64,000 nucleotides of DNA from Nocardia asteroides (GCF_021183625.1 NZ_CP089214.1:6758001-6822000); one strand, 5' to 3'; positions 24,829-33,890 are shown, counted from the stretch's first letter. Notes: generated by a model not told the origin, from the sequence alone. Translations and numbers: made by a program.

Positions 24829-26101
24829 TCCACCCGGTATCGACCGCCGTCATCAGAATCCGATCGGTCTCGAACATCTCCTTGGCGCTGGTGCGCGTCA
24901 GCATGTTCAACGCGGCTTTCGCCATATTGGTGTGCGGATGGCCGGGTCCCTTGTACCCGCGGCTGAACTGACCCTCCATCGCCGACACGTTCACCACGTA
25001 CTTCCGGCGCGCGGGTGCGGCCGCCATCGCCGGACGCAACCGGGAGACCAGGATGAACGGCGCGACCGAGTTGCAGAGCTGCACCTCGAGCAGTTCGGTG
25101 GTCTCCACCTCGGCCACCGTCTGCACCCAGCTGTTGGTGTGCGTGATGTCCGGAACGAGCCCACCCGCATCGATCGCCACCCCGCGCGCGATCCGCTCGG
25201 GCGTCGCCGACCCCGCCACCAGCGCGAGCTCGGCGACATCGGCGGCGGTCAGCTCGGGCGCGAGCGCGGCGGTGAGCGCGGTCGGGTGCTGCTGCACGCC
25301 GGAGCTGAGCGTCATCATATCGGGGCGCGGCCCGGATGGCAGCGGCGCCGACTCGGCGTCGACCAGCGCGCTGTAGGCCCCCGCGGTGCGCCGCACGGTC
25401 TGCGCGGCATTGTTGATCAAGATATCCAACGGCCCCTGCGCCGCCACATCGTCGGCGAGCGCGATCACCTGCCCGGGGTCGCGAAGATCGATGCCGACGA
25501 TCCGCAAGCGATGCAGCCAGTCCGCACTGTCCTCCATGGCGCTGAACCGGCGCACGGCATCGTTCGGGAAGCGGGTGGTGATCGTCGTGTGCGCACCGTC
25601 GCGCAGCAGCCGCAGCGCGATGTACATGCCGATCTTGGCGCGGCCGCCGGTGAGTAGCGCCCGCTTGCCGGTGAGGTCGGCGCCGGCGTCGCGCTTGGCG
25701 TGACTGCGCGCCGCGCACTCGGGACAGAGCTGGTGGTAGAACGCGTCCACCCGGGTGTAGCGCTGCTTGCAGATGTAGCAGGGCCGCGCCCGGAGCAGGG
25801 TGCCCGCGCTGGCCCCGGCGGCGGTGGAACTCAGCCGAATGCCCGCGGTCTCGTCGTCGATCCGGTTCGGCGACCCGGTCGCGGTAGCGGCGACAACAGC
25901 TTTGTCCGCGGAGGCGACGGCATCCCGGACGGCATCGCGCTTGGCCTGCTTGAGCTTCTTGAACATGTGCCCGACGGCGCGCTGCACGGTGAGCGAGTCG
26001 GGGTGCTCCTTGTCGAGCCGCCCGGCCTGCTCCAGGACGCGGAGGCAGGTCGCGAGGTCGGCGGGATCGATCGTGGTTTCGGCCATCGCGGCGGGCGGCA
26101 T
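24656..26101 (-). CDS. SDR family oxidoreductase with N-terminal extension and zinc-ribbon-like Cys motifs
   Basis: 481-residue protein. Residues 1-140 are a helical extension ending in paired Cys (CYICKQRYTR, LCPECAA), a possible zinc ribbon. The SDR fold starts at KRALLTGGRAKIGMYIA, continues with DILINNAAQ, and ends with the putative catalytic Ser/Tyr/Lys region (VVNVSAMEGQF, the HPHTNMAKAALN segment). Here the usual Tyr of YxxxK reads as His/Thr (HTNMAK), so activity may be atypical. The start at 26101 is preferred over ATG 26086 because it follows gaagagag. It diverges from an acyl-CoA dehydrogenase gene. Confidence 0.82.
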   Translation of the reverse strand: MPPAAMAETTIDPADLATCLRVLEQAGRLDKEHPDSLTVQRAVGHMFKKLKQAKRDAVRDAVASADKAVVAATATGSPNRIDDETAGIRLSSTAAGASAGTLLRARPCYICKQRYTRVDAFYHQLCPECAARSHAKRDAGADLTGKRALLTGGRAKIGMYIALRLLRDGAHTTITTRFPNDAVRRFSAMEDSADWLHRLRIVGIDLRDPGQVIALADDVAAQGPLDILINNAAQTVRRTAGAYSALVDAESAPLPSGPRPDMMTLSSGVQQHPTALTAALAPELTAADVAELALVAGSATPERIARGVAIDAGGLVPDITHTNSWVQTVAEVETTELLEVQLCNSVAPFILVSRLRPAMAAAPARRKYVVNVSAMEGQFSRGYKGPGHPHTNMAKAALNMLTRTSAKEMFETDRILMTAVDTGWITDERPHHTKVRLAEEGFHAPLDLVDGAARVYDPIVRGESGDDVFGCFLKDYEPSPW

Positions 26102-26231
26102 CTCTCTTCGAGCGGGACAACGACCTGCCCATTCTCCCAAATGCCCGGAAGTGCTCCCGCACACCCCGCGCCTCTTGTTGACAGCACGCCAATAGTGCTG
26201 GAATCTGGAGCGAACCGAGCGAGGAGAAGAG

Positions 26232-27377
26232 ATGGCACGCGCCGTGTGGAGTGACGACGAGGTCGAGGCGGTCCGGGAGCTGTCCCGGACGTTCTTCGAG
26301 AAGGAGGTCGTGCCGCACGCGGAGAAGTTCGTGCGGCAGGGCCACCCGGACCGGGCGCTGTACAACCGCGCGGGGGAACTCGGGCTGCTCTGCACCGGTA
26401 TCCCCACCGAGTACGGCGGCGGCGGGGGCACCTTCGCGCACGAGGCGGCCATCATCGAGGAGCAGACGCTGGCGGGCGACGGCTCGCTCGGCATGCCGGT
26501 GCACACCTCGATCATCGCGCCCTATCTGCACCACTTCGGCTCCGAGGAGCTCAAGCGGCGGGTGCTGCCGAAGGCGGCCAGCGGCGAGATGGTGCTCTCG
26601 ATCGGCATGACCGAGCCGGGCACCGGCTCCGACCTGCAGAACATCAAGACCCGCGCGGTGCGCGATGGCGACGAGTACGTGATCACCGGCTCGAAGATCT
26701 TCATCACCAACGGCTGGCTCTGCGACGGCATCATCATCGCCGCCAAGACCGACCCGACCAAGGGCGCGGCGGGCGTCTCGCTGATCTTCGCCGAGGTGAG
26801 CGACGACACCCCCGGCTTCGAGCGCGGCCGCATCCTGGACAAGATGGGCGGCAAGTCGCAGGACACCGCCGAGCTCTTCTTCGACGGCCTGCGCGTCCCC
26901 GCCGCGAACCTGCTCGGCGAGGCCGAGGGCCAGGGCTTCTACCAGATGATGCAGCTGCTGGCGCAGGAGCGGCTCGTCACCGCGATCATCGCGGTCGCCA
27001 TGATGGAGCAGGCGGTGAAGATCACCGTCGAGTACACGAAGGGCCGCGAGGCATTCGGCAAGCCGCTCTTCGCGCTGCAGAACACCAAGTTCGAACTCGC
27101 CGAGTGCGCCACGCTGGCGAAGGTCGGCCGGACCTTCCTCGACGATTGCATCGCCAAGCACCTGGAAGGGAAGCTCGATATCCCGACCGCTGCCATGTCG
27201 AAGTACTGGCTCACCGATCAGCTCGGTATCGTTGTCGATCGCTGCCTGCAATTGTTCGGCGGCTACGGCTACATGACGGAGTATCCGATTTCCCAGCTCT
27301 ACACCGGTGCCCGTGTGCTGCGCATTCTCGCGGGCAGCAACGAGGTGATGAAGGATCTCGTTGCCCGCTCGCTCTGA
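26232..27377 (+). CDS. Acyl-CoA dehydrogenase family protein
   Basis: FAD-dependent acyl-CoA dehydrogenase, 381 residues, oxidising an acyl-CoA at the alpha,beta bond with electron transfer to ETF. Motifs: SIGMTEPGTGSDLQ and GSKIFITNG in the middle domain, and YGYMTEYPISQLYTGARVLRILAGSNE at the end. The C-terminal position that carries the catalytic Glu in medium-chain enzymes (EGT) is Ala here (LAGS). A Glu is instead present in FYQMMQLLAQERL, the place used by long-chain/isovaleryl-type enzymes. The ATG follows a gaggagaag site. The next gene, a TetR regulator, overlaps its end. Confidence 0.94.
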   Translation: MARAVWSDDEVEAVRELSRTFFEKEVVPHAEKFVRQGHPDRALYNRAGELGLLCTGIPTEYGGGGGTFAHEAAIIEEQTLAGDGSLGMPVHTSIIAPYLHHFGSEELKRRVLPKAASGEMVLSIGMTEPGTGSDLQNIKTRAVRDGDEYVITGSKIFITNGWLCDGIIIAAKTDPTKGAAGVSLIFAEVSDDTPGFERGRILDKMGGKSQDTAELFFDGLRVPAANLLGEAEGQGFYQMMQLLAQERLVTAIIAVAMMEQAVKITVEYTKGREAFGKPLFALQNTKFELAECATLAKVGRTFLDDCIAKHLEGKLDIPTAAMSKYWLTDQLGIVVDRCLQLFGGYGYMTEYPISQLYTGARVLRILAGSNEVMKDLVARSL

Positions 27378-28002
27378 GACAGGCACCGGGGAGGCGCCGC
27401 GCCGCCGTCGGCTGGAGCCGGACGAGCGGCGCGCGCAGATCCTGGCGTGCGCGATCGACATGTTCGGGGAGCGGCCCTACGCGGCCGTCTCCACCGCCGA
27501 GCTGGCGCAGCGAGCCGGGGTCGCGCGCGGCCTGATCAACCACTACTTCGGCAACAAGCGCGACCTCTACCTGGCGGTCGTGCGCCGGATGGTGACGCTG
27601 CCGCACCAGGACGCCATGGTGGTGCCCACCGGCTCGCCGCGGGACCGGGTCGGCGCCAGCGTCACCTGGCTGCTCGACACCATCGCCGAGCACGGCAGCA
27701 CCTGGGTCAAGGTCACCAGCCACGAGGGTGTCGGCGAGGACCCCGAGGTCCAGCAGATCCTGGACCAGGCCGACGATGCCGCCGCGGAGCGGCTGCTCTC
27801 CATGGTCGGACTCGGCGAATCCGCGCGCGGCGAAGAACTGCGCGCGGTGGTCCGCGCCTTCGGCGGGCTGGTGAAAGTAGCCGGGCGGGAGTGGATAACG
27901 CGGGGCTCGCTGGAACGTGACCAAGTCCACATTCTGCTCACGGATGTGCTGCTCACGCTGGTGACCACGACGATGCCGGAGATAGATCGGCCGCGAAAAT
28001 AG
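27361..28002 (+). CDS. TetR/AcrR family transcriptional regulator
   Basis: 213-residue regulator. The HTH is in the first 70 residues (RRAQILACAIDMFGERPYAAVSTAELAQRAGVARGLINHYFGNKRDLY), followed by a helical ligand-binding domain. TTG at 27361, overlapping the dehydrogenase stop and five bases after aaggatctcg, is the only start that keeps the HTH intact. It likely regulates the acyl-CoA dehydrogenase and possibly the divergent SDR. Confidence 0.9.
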   Translation: MPARSETGTGEAPRRRRLEPDERRAQILACAIDMFGERPYAAVSTAELAQRAGVARGLINHYFGNKRDLYLAVVRRMVTLPHQDAMVVPTGSPRDRVGASVTWLLDTIAEHGSTWVKVTSHEGVGEDPEVQQILDQADDAAAERLLSMVGLGESARGEELRAVVRAFGGLVKVAGREWITRGSLERDQVHILLTDVLLTLVTTTMPEIDRPRK

Positions 28003-28122
28003 CGACTGTTCCCGACCGCTTGCCGGTTTCCCCGTCGGCTATCGGGCAATAGCCCCTATTCTTCTCCGTGATCGGGGCGTTATCGGGGAACTCTCGCCGC
28101 GAGACGAGGTGAGAGGGACCAG

Positions 28123-28869
28123 ATGGTACGGACCGAACGATGGGCCGATGACCGCCGCGCGGAGTATCGCTACGGCGACCGCTGGAACGAGGAAGAGCGC
28201 GACGAACGCCCCTCCGGTCAATGGCCCCGCGTCGAGGACGACGACGACGACAGCCGCGGCCCGCTGGTCAACCCGTACGCCGTCATCGCGCTGGTCGGCG
28301 CGTTGCTGCTGCTCTTCCCGATCGCGCTGGTCTTCGGGCTGATCGCCTTCGCGCACCCGCGCGGCAAGACCATGGCGGTCTTCGCGCTGCTGCTCGGCGC
28401 CGCCGAGGCCGCGGTCGTCGCCGGGCTCTTCGTGCTCGGCGGCTCGGCCTGGGACGACGTCGTCGACCGCGCGCAGAACACCGTCCGCGACACCAGCCAG
28501 ACCACGGTGATGAGCCTGCCGCAGGCACCCGCCCCCACGGCGCCCGCCACCGTCGCCGCGCCGACCGCGGGCGACGCGGGCCCCGGCGCGCCGGAGCCGG
28601 TCGCGACCGTCGCGCGCAAGGGCTCCTCCTGCACCGAGGTGCCGGTCGGCGCCATCGGCACCACCGCCGACGGCGACACCATGCTCTGCCTCGGCGGCTC
28701 CGGCGGGCAGACCTGGGTCGGCCCCTTCACCATCAACACCACCGTGCAGCAGCCGGGCGGGAGCTGTGACCCGAGCCGGGGCAAGTCCGCGCGCACCGGC
28801 GACAATCGAGCGCTGATCTGTGAAAACGGTTCCCGAGGGACCGTGTGGGGGCTCTGGACCAGCGAGTAG
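28123..28869 (+). CDS. Membrane-anchored hypothetical protein with Thr/Ala/Pro linker and Cys-rich end
   Basis: 248 residues: acidic and charged N-terminus, two adjacent membrane helices (YAVIALVGALLLLFPIALVFGLIAF and MAVFALLLGAAEAAVVAGLFVLGG) as in DUF4190-like proteins, a Pro/Ala/Thr linker, and a C-terminal domain with four Cys (SSCTEV, TMLCLGG, GSCDPS, ALICENG) in two repeat-like halves. No catalytic motif. Probably a cell-envelope protein with an extracytoplasmic disulfide domain; function unknown. Confidence 0.72.
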   Translation: MVRTERWADDRRAEYRYGDRWNEEERDERPSGQWPRVEDDDDDSRGPLVNPYAVIALVGALLLLFPIALVFGLIAFAHPRGKTMAVFALLLGAAEAAVVAGLFVLGGSAWDDVVDRAQNTVRDTSQTTVMSLPQAPAPTAPATVAAPTAGDAGPGAPEPVATVARKGSSCTEVPVGAIGTTADGDTMLCLGGSGGQTWVGPFTINTTVQQPGGSCDPSRGKSARTGDNRALICENGSRGTVWGLWTSE

Positions 28870-29391
28870 TCAGCGCGCGGTGCGCGCGGTCAGGTCGTCG
28901 AGCAGGATCATCACCTCACCCGCGCGCGGCACCACCTCGACCAGCCGCACCCGCAGCGCCCGCACCTCGGCTCCGGCCAGCGGCTGCACCGGCTCGTGTT
29001 CGATCCGCCGCCACTCCCCGGAGGCGGGCGCCCGGCCGAGCGGCACCTCGCATCGCGCGCCGTCGGCGGTGACCAGGTCGGCCGAGACCCGGATCTCCGC
29101 GTGCGGGGAGCGCACGTACACCCCCACCGCCGACACCACCCCGCTCGGCGCGAACGCCGGATCCGGCCGCGCCGCCAGCTCGATCTCCAGCTCGTTCTCC
29201 GCGTCCCGCACGAGCAGCACCAGCGCCCGCCGGTCCGCCCCGCGCCTGCCGTCGGCGTAGTCGACCGGCCGTTTGTCCGGCGCGCCCTCGGCGAAGGTGG
29301 TCAGATGCGTGCGGCCCGCACCCGGGCCGGCGAGCGTCCAGCGCGCGGTGGTCTCGAAGTCGTCGAGGAGCACCTCGGTGGTCTCCGGCAT
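28870..29391 (-). CDS. Hypothetical protein, predicted beta-rich
   Basis: 173 residues, starting MPETTEVLLDDFETTARW. The sequence alternates short beta segments (LVLLVRDAENELEIEL, GVVSAVGVYV, RIEHEPVQPL) with no signal peptide, as in carbohydrate-binding or galactose-binding-like sandwiches, but I do not recognise a family. Ends head-to-tail with the preceding gene (stop codons adjacent) and its start faces the damaged TerD-like gene. Confidence 0.6.
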   Translation of the reverse strand: MPETTEVLLDDFETTARWTLAGPGAGRTHLTTFAEGAPDKRPVDYADGRRGADRRALVLLVRDAENELEIELAARPDPAFAPSGVVSAVGVYVRSPHAEIRVSADLVTADGARCEVPLGRAPASGEWRRIEHEPVQPLAGAEVRALRVRLVEVVPRAGEVMILLDDLTARTAR

Positions 29392-29446
29392 CAACTGTGT
29401 CCCTTCGTCGTTCGCGGGATGTCCCGCTCCGGACTCTAGGCGACGC

Positions 29447-30135
29447 CTGTCGGTCGAACGGGGCTCGAAGACCGATCTCACGGACCGCGTCTTCACGGTG
29501 ACCGTCGGGCACGCGGGCGGGCCGGGTGCCGTCGATGTTGCCGCGGTGCTGCTCGGCGGTGACGGCAAGGTCCGCGGCGACGAGGATCTCGTCTTCTACA
29601 ACAACCCGAAGCAGCCCGGCGTCGTGCTGCTGAGCGAGGCCTCCGTCGGCATCGATCTCGCCGCTGTCCCGCCCGGCATCCACCGGATCGTGGTGACCGG
29701 CAGCACCGAGGCGCAGGGGCGGGACTTCGGCTCGCTCGGCAGCCTGACCGTGACCGTGCAGGGGCACTCCGAGGGCTTCCGGTTCGTGCCCGACCGGCTC
29801 TCCACCGAGACGGTGCTGCAGGTGGTCGCGCTGTATCGGCGCAACGGCCGGGGCCGGACGGGCTGCCCGGCCCGGACGCCGACGAGATCACGGTGTTCGT
29901 CGGGAACGGCATGAACTCGTACTGGGCCACCGTCGCGCACATCGACGTGCAGGACGGCGTCCTCACGGTCGACGGCGAAACGCGGTACAGCGAGCACATG
30001 CCCGGCCTCGACAACCGGGGTAGCTGGGTGCGCGAACCGCGCAACGGCCCGGTCGGCCGGAGCAAGTCGGCCCATCGGGGCATCGGGCTGAACACCTACA
30101 CCGGCCGCTGCCCCGACCCCGCCGGGAGCTGGTGA
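29447..30135 (+). pseudogene. TerD-like stress protein gene, apparently broken
   Basis: The reading frame from about 29447 encodes a TerD domain: SVERGSKTDLTD, VDVAAVLLGGDGKVRGDEDLVFYNNP, and VDRL... up to VLQVVALYRRNG. Two defects appear. No ATG, GTG or TTG precedes the first strand in frame (a CTG sits where the family starts), and near 29850 coding potential jumps to another frame. That frame continues PDGLPGPDADEITVFVGNGMNSYW to the stop at 30133-30135 as an extra 90-residue segment. TerD proteins are calcium-binding tellurite/stress proteins. A CTG start and two separate genes is an alternative; sequencing error cannot be excluded. Confidence 0.55.
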
Positions 30136-30137
30136 GG

Positions 30138-31142
30138 CTACGCCTCCTTGCGCGCCTTGCTCGGCTGCACCCGCGGCGGCTCGTTCGGCATCTTGGGGTA
30201 GTTGGGCGGCCAGGGGGCGTCCATGAGGCCGTCGGCGAGATCGCGCTCGGACCATTCGAGCAGGGTGTCGATGGACTGCGGGGCGCGGTCGGCCCAGGGA
30301 TCGCCGTGCTCGGCGAGCAGGGCGGGGACGGTGGCGATGGTCAGGTCTTCGGGTACGACGGTGTCCAGTGCCGCCCAGGTGATCGGGGTGGAGACCTGGG
30401 CGCCGACCTTCGGCCGTACGCACCAGGCGCCGAAAACCGTTTTGTGCGGGGCGTTCTGGTTGTAGTCGACGAAGACGCGGCTGCCGCGCTCCTCCTTCCA
30501 CCAGGCGGCGGTGATGGTCTCCGGGTGCCTGCGCTCGAGTTCGCGGGCGAGCGCGACGGCGGCGGCGCGCACCTGGTAGGCGTCCCAGCGCGGCTCGAGG
30601 TCGATGTAGAGGTGCAGGCCGCGCGAGCCGGAGGTCTTGACCCAGGTCCGCATGCCGAGCTCGGCGCAGAGTTCGCGGACGCGGAGCGCGGCGGCGCGCA
30701 GGTCGGCGAAGCCGATGCCGGGGGAGGGGTCGAGGTCGACCCGGAGTTCGTCGGCGATCGCCAGGTCGGGGACGTGGTGCGGCCAGACGTGGAAACCCAG
30801 GCAGCCGAGATTCACCGCCCAGAGCACGTGCGCGAGGTCGTGCGCGACCAGCGCGTCGCCGGTGGTGCCGTTCGGGGTCGCGACCTGGACGGTGTGCAGC
30901 CAGTCCGGGGCGTTGGCCGGGACGCGCTTCTGGAACCAGGATTTCCCGGAGGCGCCGTCCGGGTAGCGTTCGAGCATGAGCGGGCGGCCGCCGATGGCGC
31001 GAAGCAGCGGCTCGGCGACCGCTTCGTAGTAGCGCACCAGGTCGAGCTTGGTCTCGCCGCGCTTGGTGAAGTAGACCTTGTCGGGGTTGCTGATGGTGAC
31101 CGTGCGGTCGCCCGCCTCGACCTCGATTCCCTTGGTGCTCAC
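30138..31142 (-). CDS. LigD-type polymerase/primase (non-homologous end joining polymerase domain)
   Basis: 334-residue stand-alone AEP-superfamily polymerase of the LigD-Pol type, which fills gaps with ribonucleotides during end joining. Visible: SNPDKVYF start, LMLERYPDG, the divalent-metal motif VDLDPS, and TSGSRGLHLYI. The GTG start overlaps the stop of the ligase upstream (GTGA). No phosphoesterase domain is present, so the usual three-domain LigD is split over separate genes. Confidence 0.92.
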   Translation of the reverse strand: MSTKGIEVEAGDRTVTISNPDKVYFTKRGETKLDLVRYYEAVAEPLLRAIGGRPLMLERYPDGASGKSWFQKRVPANAPDWLHTVQVATPNGTTGDALVAHDLAHVLWAVNLGCLGFHVWPHHVPDLAIADELRVDLDPSPGIGFADLRAAALRVRELCAELGMRTWVKTSGSRGLHLYIDLEPRWDAYQVRAAAVALARELERRHPETITAAWWKEERGSRVFVDYNQNAPHKTVFGAWCVRPKVGAQVSTPITWAALDTVVPEDLTIATVPALLAEHGDPWADRAPQSIDTLLEWSERDLADGLMDAPWPPNYPKMPNEPPRVQPSKARKEA

Positions 31143-32221
31143 CGGGTCTCCTCGCCGAAGATGGCGTGCAGTTCGGCCGGGGCCACCTCGTCCAGCTGGG
31201 CGTAGGTGCAGGATTGCGGGGTGCGGTCGGAGCGGAAGCGGACCAGCCTCCCCCCGTGCCGCAGCCGCCCGGACTGCACGTGCTCGTAGCGCACCTCGGC
31301 GACGAGTTCCACCCGCAGCGCCTCCCAGGAGAGGTCCTTGCCGCCGGTCCAGCGGCTCACCCCGCCCGGCATCTTGCCGTCGGCGGCGGCCTGCGCGGCG
31401 GCGTCGGCCCACTCCTTCCACGGGTGCTCGGCCAGCGCGTTCTCCCGCAGCGGGGCCAGCTCGTCGACGAGTTCGCGCCTGCGGGCCGCGGTGAAGCTGC
31501 TGGCGACGCCGACGTGGTGCAGCCTGCCCTCGTCGTCGAAGAGCCCGAGCAGCAGCGAGCCGACGCCCTGCCCGTCCTTGTGCCAGCGGAAGCCGGCGAC
31601 CGCGCAGTCCGCGGTGCGCTCGTGCTTGACCTTGAGCATCACCCGCTTGTCCTGCTGGTACGGCTGATCGTCGCGCTTGACCATGACGCCGTCGAAGCCG
31701 GCGCCCTCGAAGCGGGTGAACCAGTCCTCGGCGACCTCCGGGTCGCGGGTGATCGGGGTCAGGTGCACGCGGGCGAGGGTGGTGTCGAGGATGCCCTCCA
31801 GCCGTCGGCGCCGCTCGGCGAAGGGCTGCTCGGTGAGGTCCTCGTCGCCGAGCGCGAGCAGGTCGAAGGCGACGAAGCTGGCCGGGGTCTCCTTCGCCAG
31901 CTTGGCCACCCGCGAGGCGGCCGGGTGCAGCCGGTTCTGCAGGGTGTCGAAGTCGAGGCCGTCGTCGGTGACCACCACGATCTCGCCGTCCACCACGCAG
32001 CGCGGCGGGAGTGCCTCGGCGAGCAGCTCGGCGACCTCGGGGAAGTACCGGGTGAGCGGACGGTCGTTGCGCGAACCGAGCTCGACCTCGTCCCCGTCCC
32101 GGAACACCACGCACCGGAACCCGTCCCACTTGGGCTCGAACGCGAGCCCCGGCTCCCGCGGCACCGCGGGAGCCGTCTTCGCCAGCATCGGCCGTACCGG
32201 TGGCATCACAGGCAGATCCAC
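31139..32221 (-). CDS. ATP-dependent DNA ligase
   Basis: 360-residue ATP-dependent ligase of the LigC/LigD adenylation plus OB-fold type. The nucleotidyl-transfer motif EPKWDGFR gives the catalytic Lys31; later motifs are VDGEIVVV, FEGAGFDGVMVKR and KVKHERTADCAVAGFRWHKDG. It is the upstream gene of the two-gene operon with the polymerase. No ku gene is in this window, so the end-joining partner must be elsewhere if used. Confidence 0.94.
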   Translation of the reverse strand: MDLPVMPPVRPMLAKTAPAVPREPGLAFEPKWDGFRCVVFRDGDEVELGSRNDRPLTRYFPEVAELLAEALPPRCVVDGEIVVVTDDGLDFDTLQNRLHPAASRVAKLAKETPASFVAFDLLALGDEDLTEQPFAERRRRLEGILDTTLARVHLTPITRDPEVAEDWFTRFEGAGFDGVMVKRDDQPYQQDKRVMLKVKHERTADCAVAGFRWHKDGQGVGSLLLGLFDDEGRLHHVGVASSFTAARRRELVDELAPLRENALAEHPWKEWADAAAQAAADGKMPGGVSRWTGGKDLSWEALRVELVAEVRYEHVQSGRLRHGGRLVRFRSDRTPQSCTYAQLDEVAPAELHAIFGEETR

Positions 32222-32324
32222 GCAACCTCCTCAGTCGTACGACAGACGGCGCGACGCCGGGAAAATCGTCGGTGCGCGCTCGATCGTAGGTCCGGGGACC
32301 GACAGAACGGGGGAGGTGCGGGGC

Positions 32325-32720
32325 TTAACCCTCCACCCAGCCGTGCTGCTCGGCGAATTCCGTGAGGCGGTCGCGGATGGTGAGGATCTCACCGGCGGTC
32401 AACGCGGGGCTCGCCTCGAGCAGCAGTTCCGTCACGAGACGTTTGTGCTCATCGGCCCCGAGTGGCCCGGCGGTGCGATCGCGGCGGTGCTGCCGCGGCG
32501 CGGCGGCGGGGGCGGGGCCCGCGGCGGTGAGGTTGACGGCCTTGGGGCCGCGGTCACCCTCGGTCATGTCGAACTCGAAGACCCTGCCCTCGCGCAGCTC
32601 GTCCTCGTCGAGGCCGATGTCGTTCACGTGGACGAAGACGTCGGGGCCGCCGTCCTCGGGGCGGATGAACCCGAATCCACGTGCGGCGTCGTACGACACC
32701 AATTTCCCGATGGCCACCAA
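32325..32720 (-). CDS. Cold-shock domain protein with C-terminal extension
   Basis: 131 residues: a CSD with the RNP motifs GFGFIRPE and VFVHVND in the first 70 residues, then a disordered linker and a helical tail (DEHKRLVTELLLEASPALTAGEILTIRDRLTEF). Single-stranded nucleic-acid chaperone; the tail is typical of the mycobacterial/nocardial CspB-like proteins. ATG at 32720. Confidence 0.9.
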   Translation of the reverse strand: MVAIGKLVSYDAARGFGFIRPEDGGPDVFVHVNDIGLDEDELREGRVFEFDMTEGDRGPKAVNLTAAGPAPAAAPRQHRRDRTAGPLGADEHKRLVTELLLEASPALTAGEILTIRDRLTEFAEQHGWVEG

Positions 32721-32811
32721 CGCGCTCCTCGCCCTCGACGTGCGGCCACTGTAGCCCGCAGTGCGGGAACGGGCCGGGGAAAGGTCCCTTCGGGCGGTTG
32801 GTGCCGCGGGG

Positions 32812-33438
32812 TCAGGGGCGATAGAGCGCGCGGTAGGCGGTGATGGTGGCGACCAGGTGGTCGGTCATCTGGTCCCGCGTCGCGCGCAGCGACCCGTTCA
32901 ACCAGGCCGAGAAGACCCCGGCGTTGCCGCTGGCCATGGCGACCGCGGCGAGCCTGCGCCGCACCGGGTCCCCGATGTGCGCGAAGAGGTGGTCCTGCAG
33001 CAGCCGGGTGAAGGCGGGCATGACCGCGATGGTGGTCTGCCCGAGCCCGGTGCTGGAGTACGGCTCGACCAGGAAGAGCCGGGACTTGCGCGGGTCGTCG
33101 AGCACCTTGTCGACGAGCAACTCGGAGAGCGCCCGGTCCCTGGACGGGTCGTCGGCGACGGCGAAGGCGGTCATCGGCCCGAGGAACTCCTCGGCGACCT
33201 GGCGGTAGAGCACGTCGAGCAGTTCGTCGCGGCCGGCGAAGCTCTCGTAGAAGTAGCGGTCGGTGAGCCCGGCCCTGCGGCAGACGGCCCGCATGGTGAC
33301 CCCGGCCGCGCCCGACTCGCCGATCAGATCGAGCGCCGCGTCCAGCAGACCGGCGCGCCGCGCCTCCCGGCGCTCGGTGAGCGTGGTCCCACCCCAGATC
33401 CGGGCTCCCGTGTCGTCGGCTGGTCTGTCGGTCTGCAC
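32812..33438 (-). CDS. TetR/AcrR family transcriptional regulator
   Basis: 208 residues. N-terminal HTH (GLLDAALDLIGESGAAGVTMRAVCRRAGLTDRYFYESF, ending DELL) and helical effector domain. No cognate target is adjacent; the neighbours are the cold-shock gene and AT-richer intergenic sequence. Confidence 0.9.
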   Translation of the reverse strand: MQTDRPADDTGARIWGGTTLTERREARRAGLLDAALDLIGESGAAGVTMRAVCRRAGLTDRYFYESFAGRDELLDVLYRQVAEEFLGPMTAFAVADDPSRDRALSELLVDKVLDDPRKSRLFLVEPYSSTGLGQTTIAVMPAFTRLLQDHLFAHIGDPVRRRLAAVAMASGNAGVFSAWLNGSLRATRDQMTDHLVATITAYRALYRP

Positions 33439-33653
33439 GGCCTCACCCTAGTCGGTGCCGCCGCGCGCCCCGGTGCTGCGGCCTCGCGGTCCTCCGGCAA
33501 ACCGGATCAACATACCGAACGGAAGGTTTTTGATAAATCGCGGGAATTGCGGGACGTATTCACCGAAGAATAGAACCGACCAGCTGGAATTGTTCTAGCC
33601 GGGTGGACATCGGAATTCGGAGAAACAGGCACGCGTGCCGAATATCGAACGGG

Positions 33654-33890
33654 CTACTCGTCGTCCAGTCCGGCCGAGAGATAGGCCGCCGCCGCGAGCC
33701 ACTGCCGACAGCTGGGGCCGTGCGCGTCGTGTACTCGCAGCATCTCCCGCGCCTGCCGGTAGGTGAGCCCGCGCGGCTCCGAATTGCAATCCGGCACAGT
33801 CGAATCCGGCACCGGGCGCGGCGTCTGCGCGCTGATCGCGGTCGCCCCGGCGATCCCGATCCGGTGGGAGGTTCGGAATGGCTGGCTCAT
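33654..33890 (-). CDS. Small conserved-looking protein (78 aa)
   Basis: Short helical protein whose last 45 residues (PRGLTYRQAREMLRVHDAHGPSCRQWLAAAAYL) resemble the small uncharacterised actinobacterial proteins that sit beside XRE/DUF397 pairs. A promoter-like element with the CARATGYA motif lies 123 bases upstream of its ATG (34014-34034), at nearly the same distance as in the 35995-36303 gene. Function unknown. Confidence 0.55.
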   Translation of the reverse strand: MSQPFRTSHRIGIAGATAISAQTPRPVPDSTVPDCNSEPRGLTYRQAREMLRVHDAHGPSCRQWLAAAAYLSAGLDDE

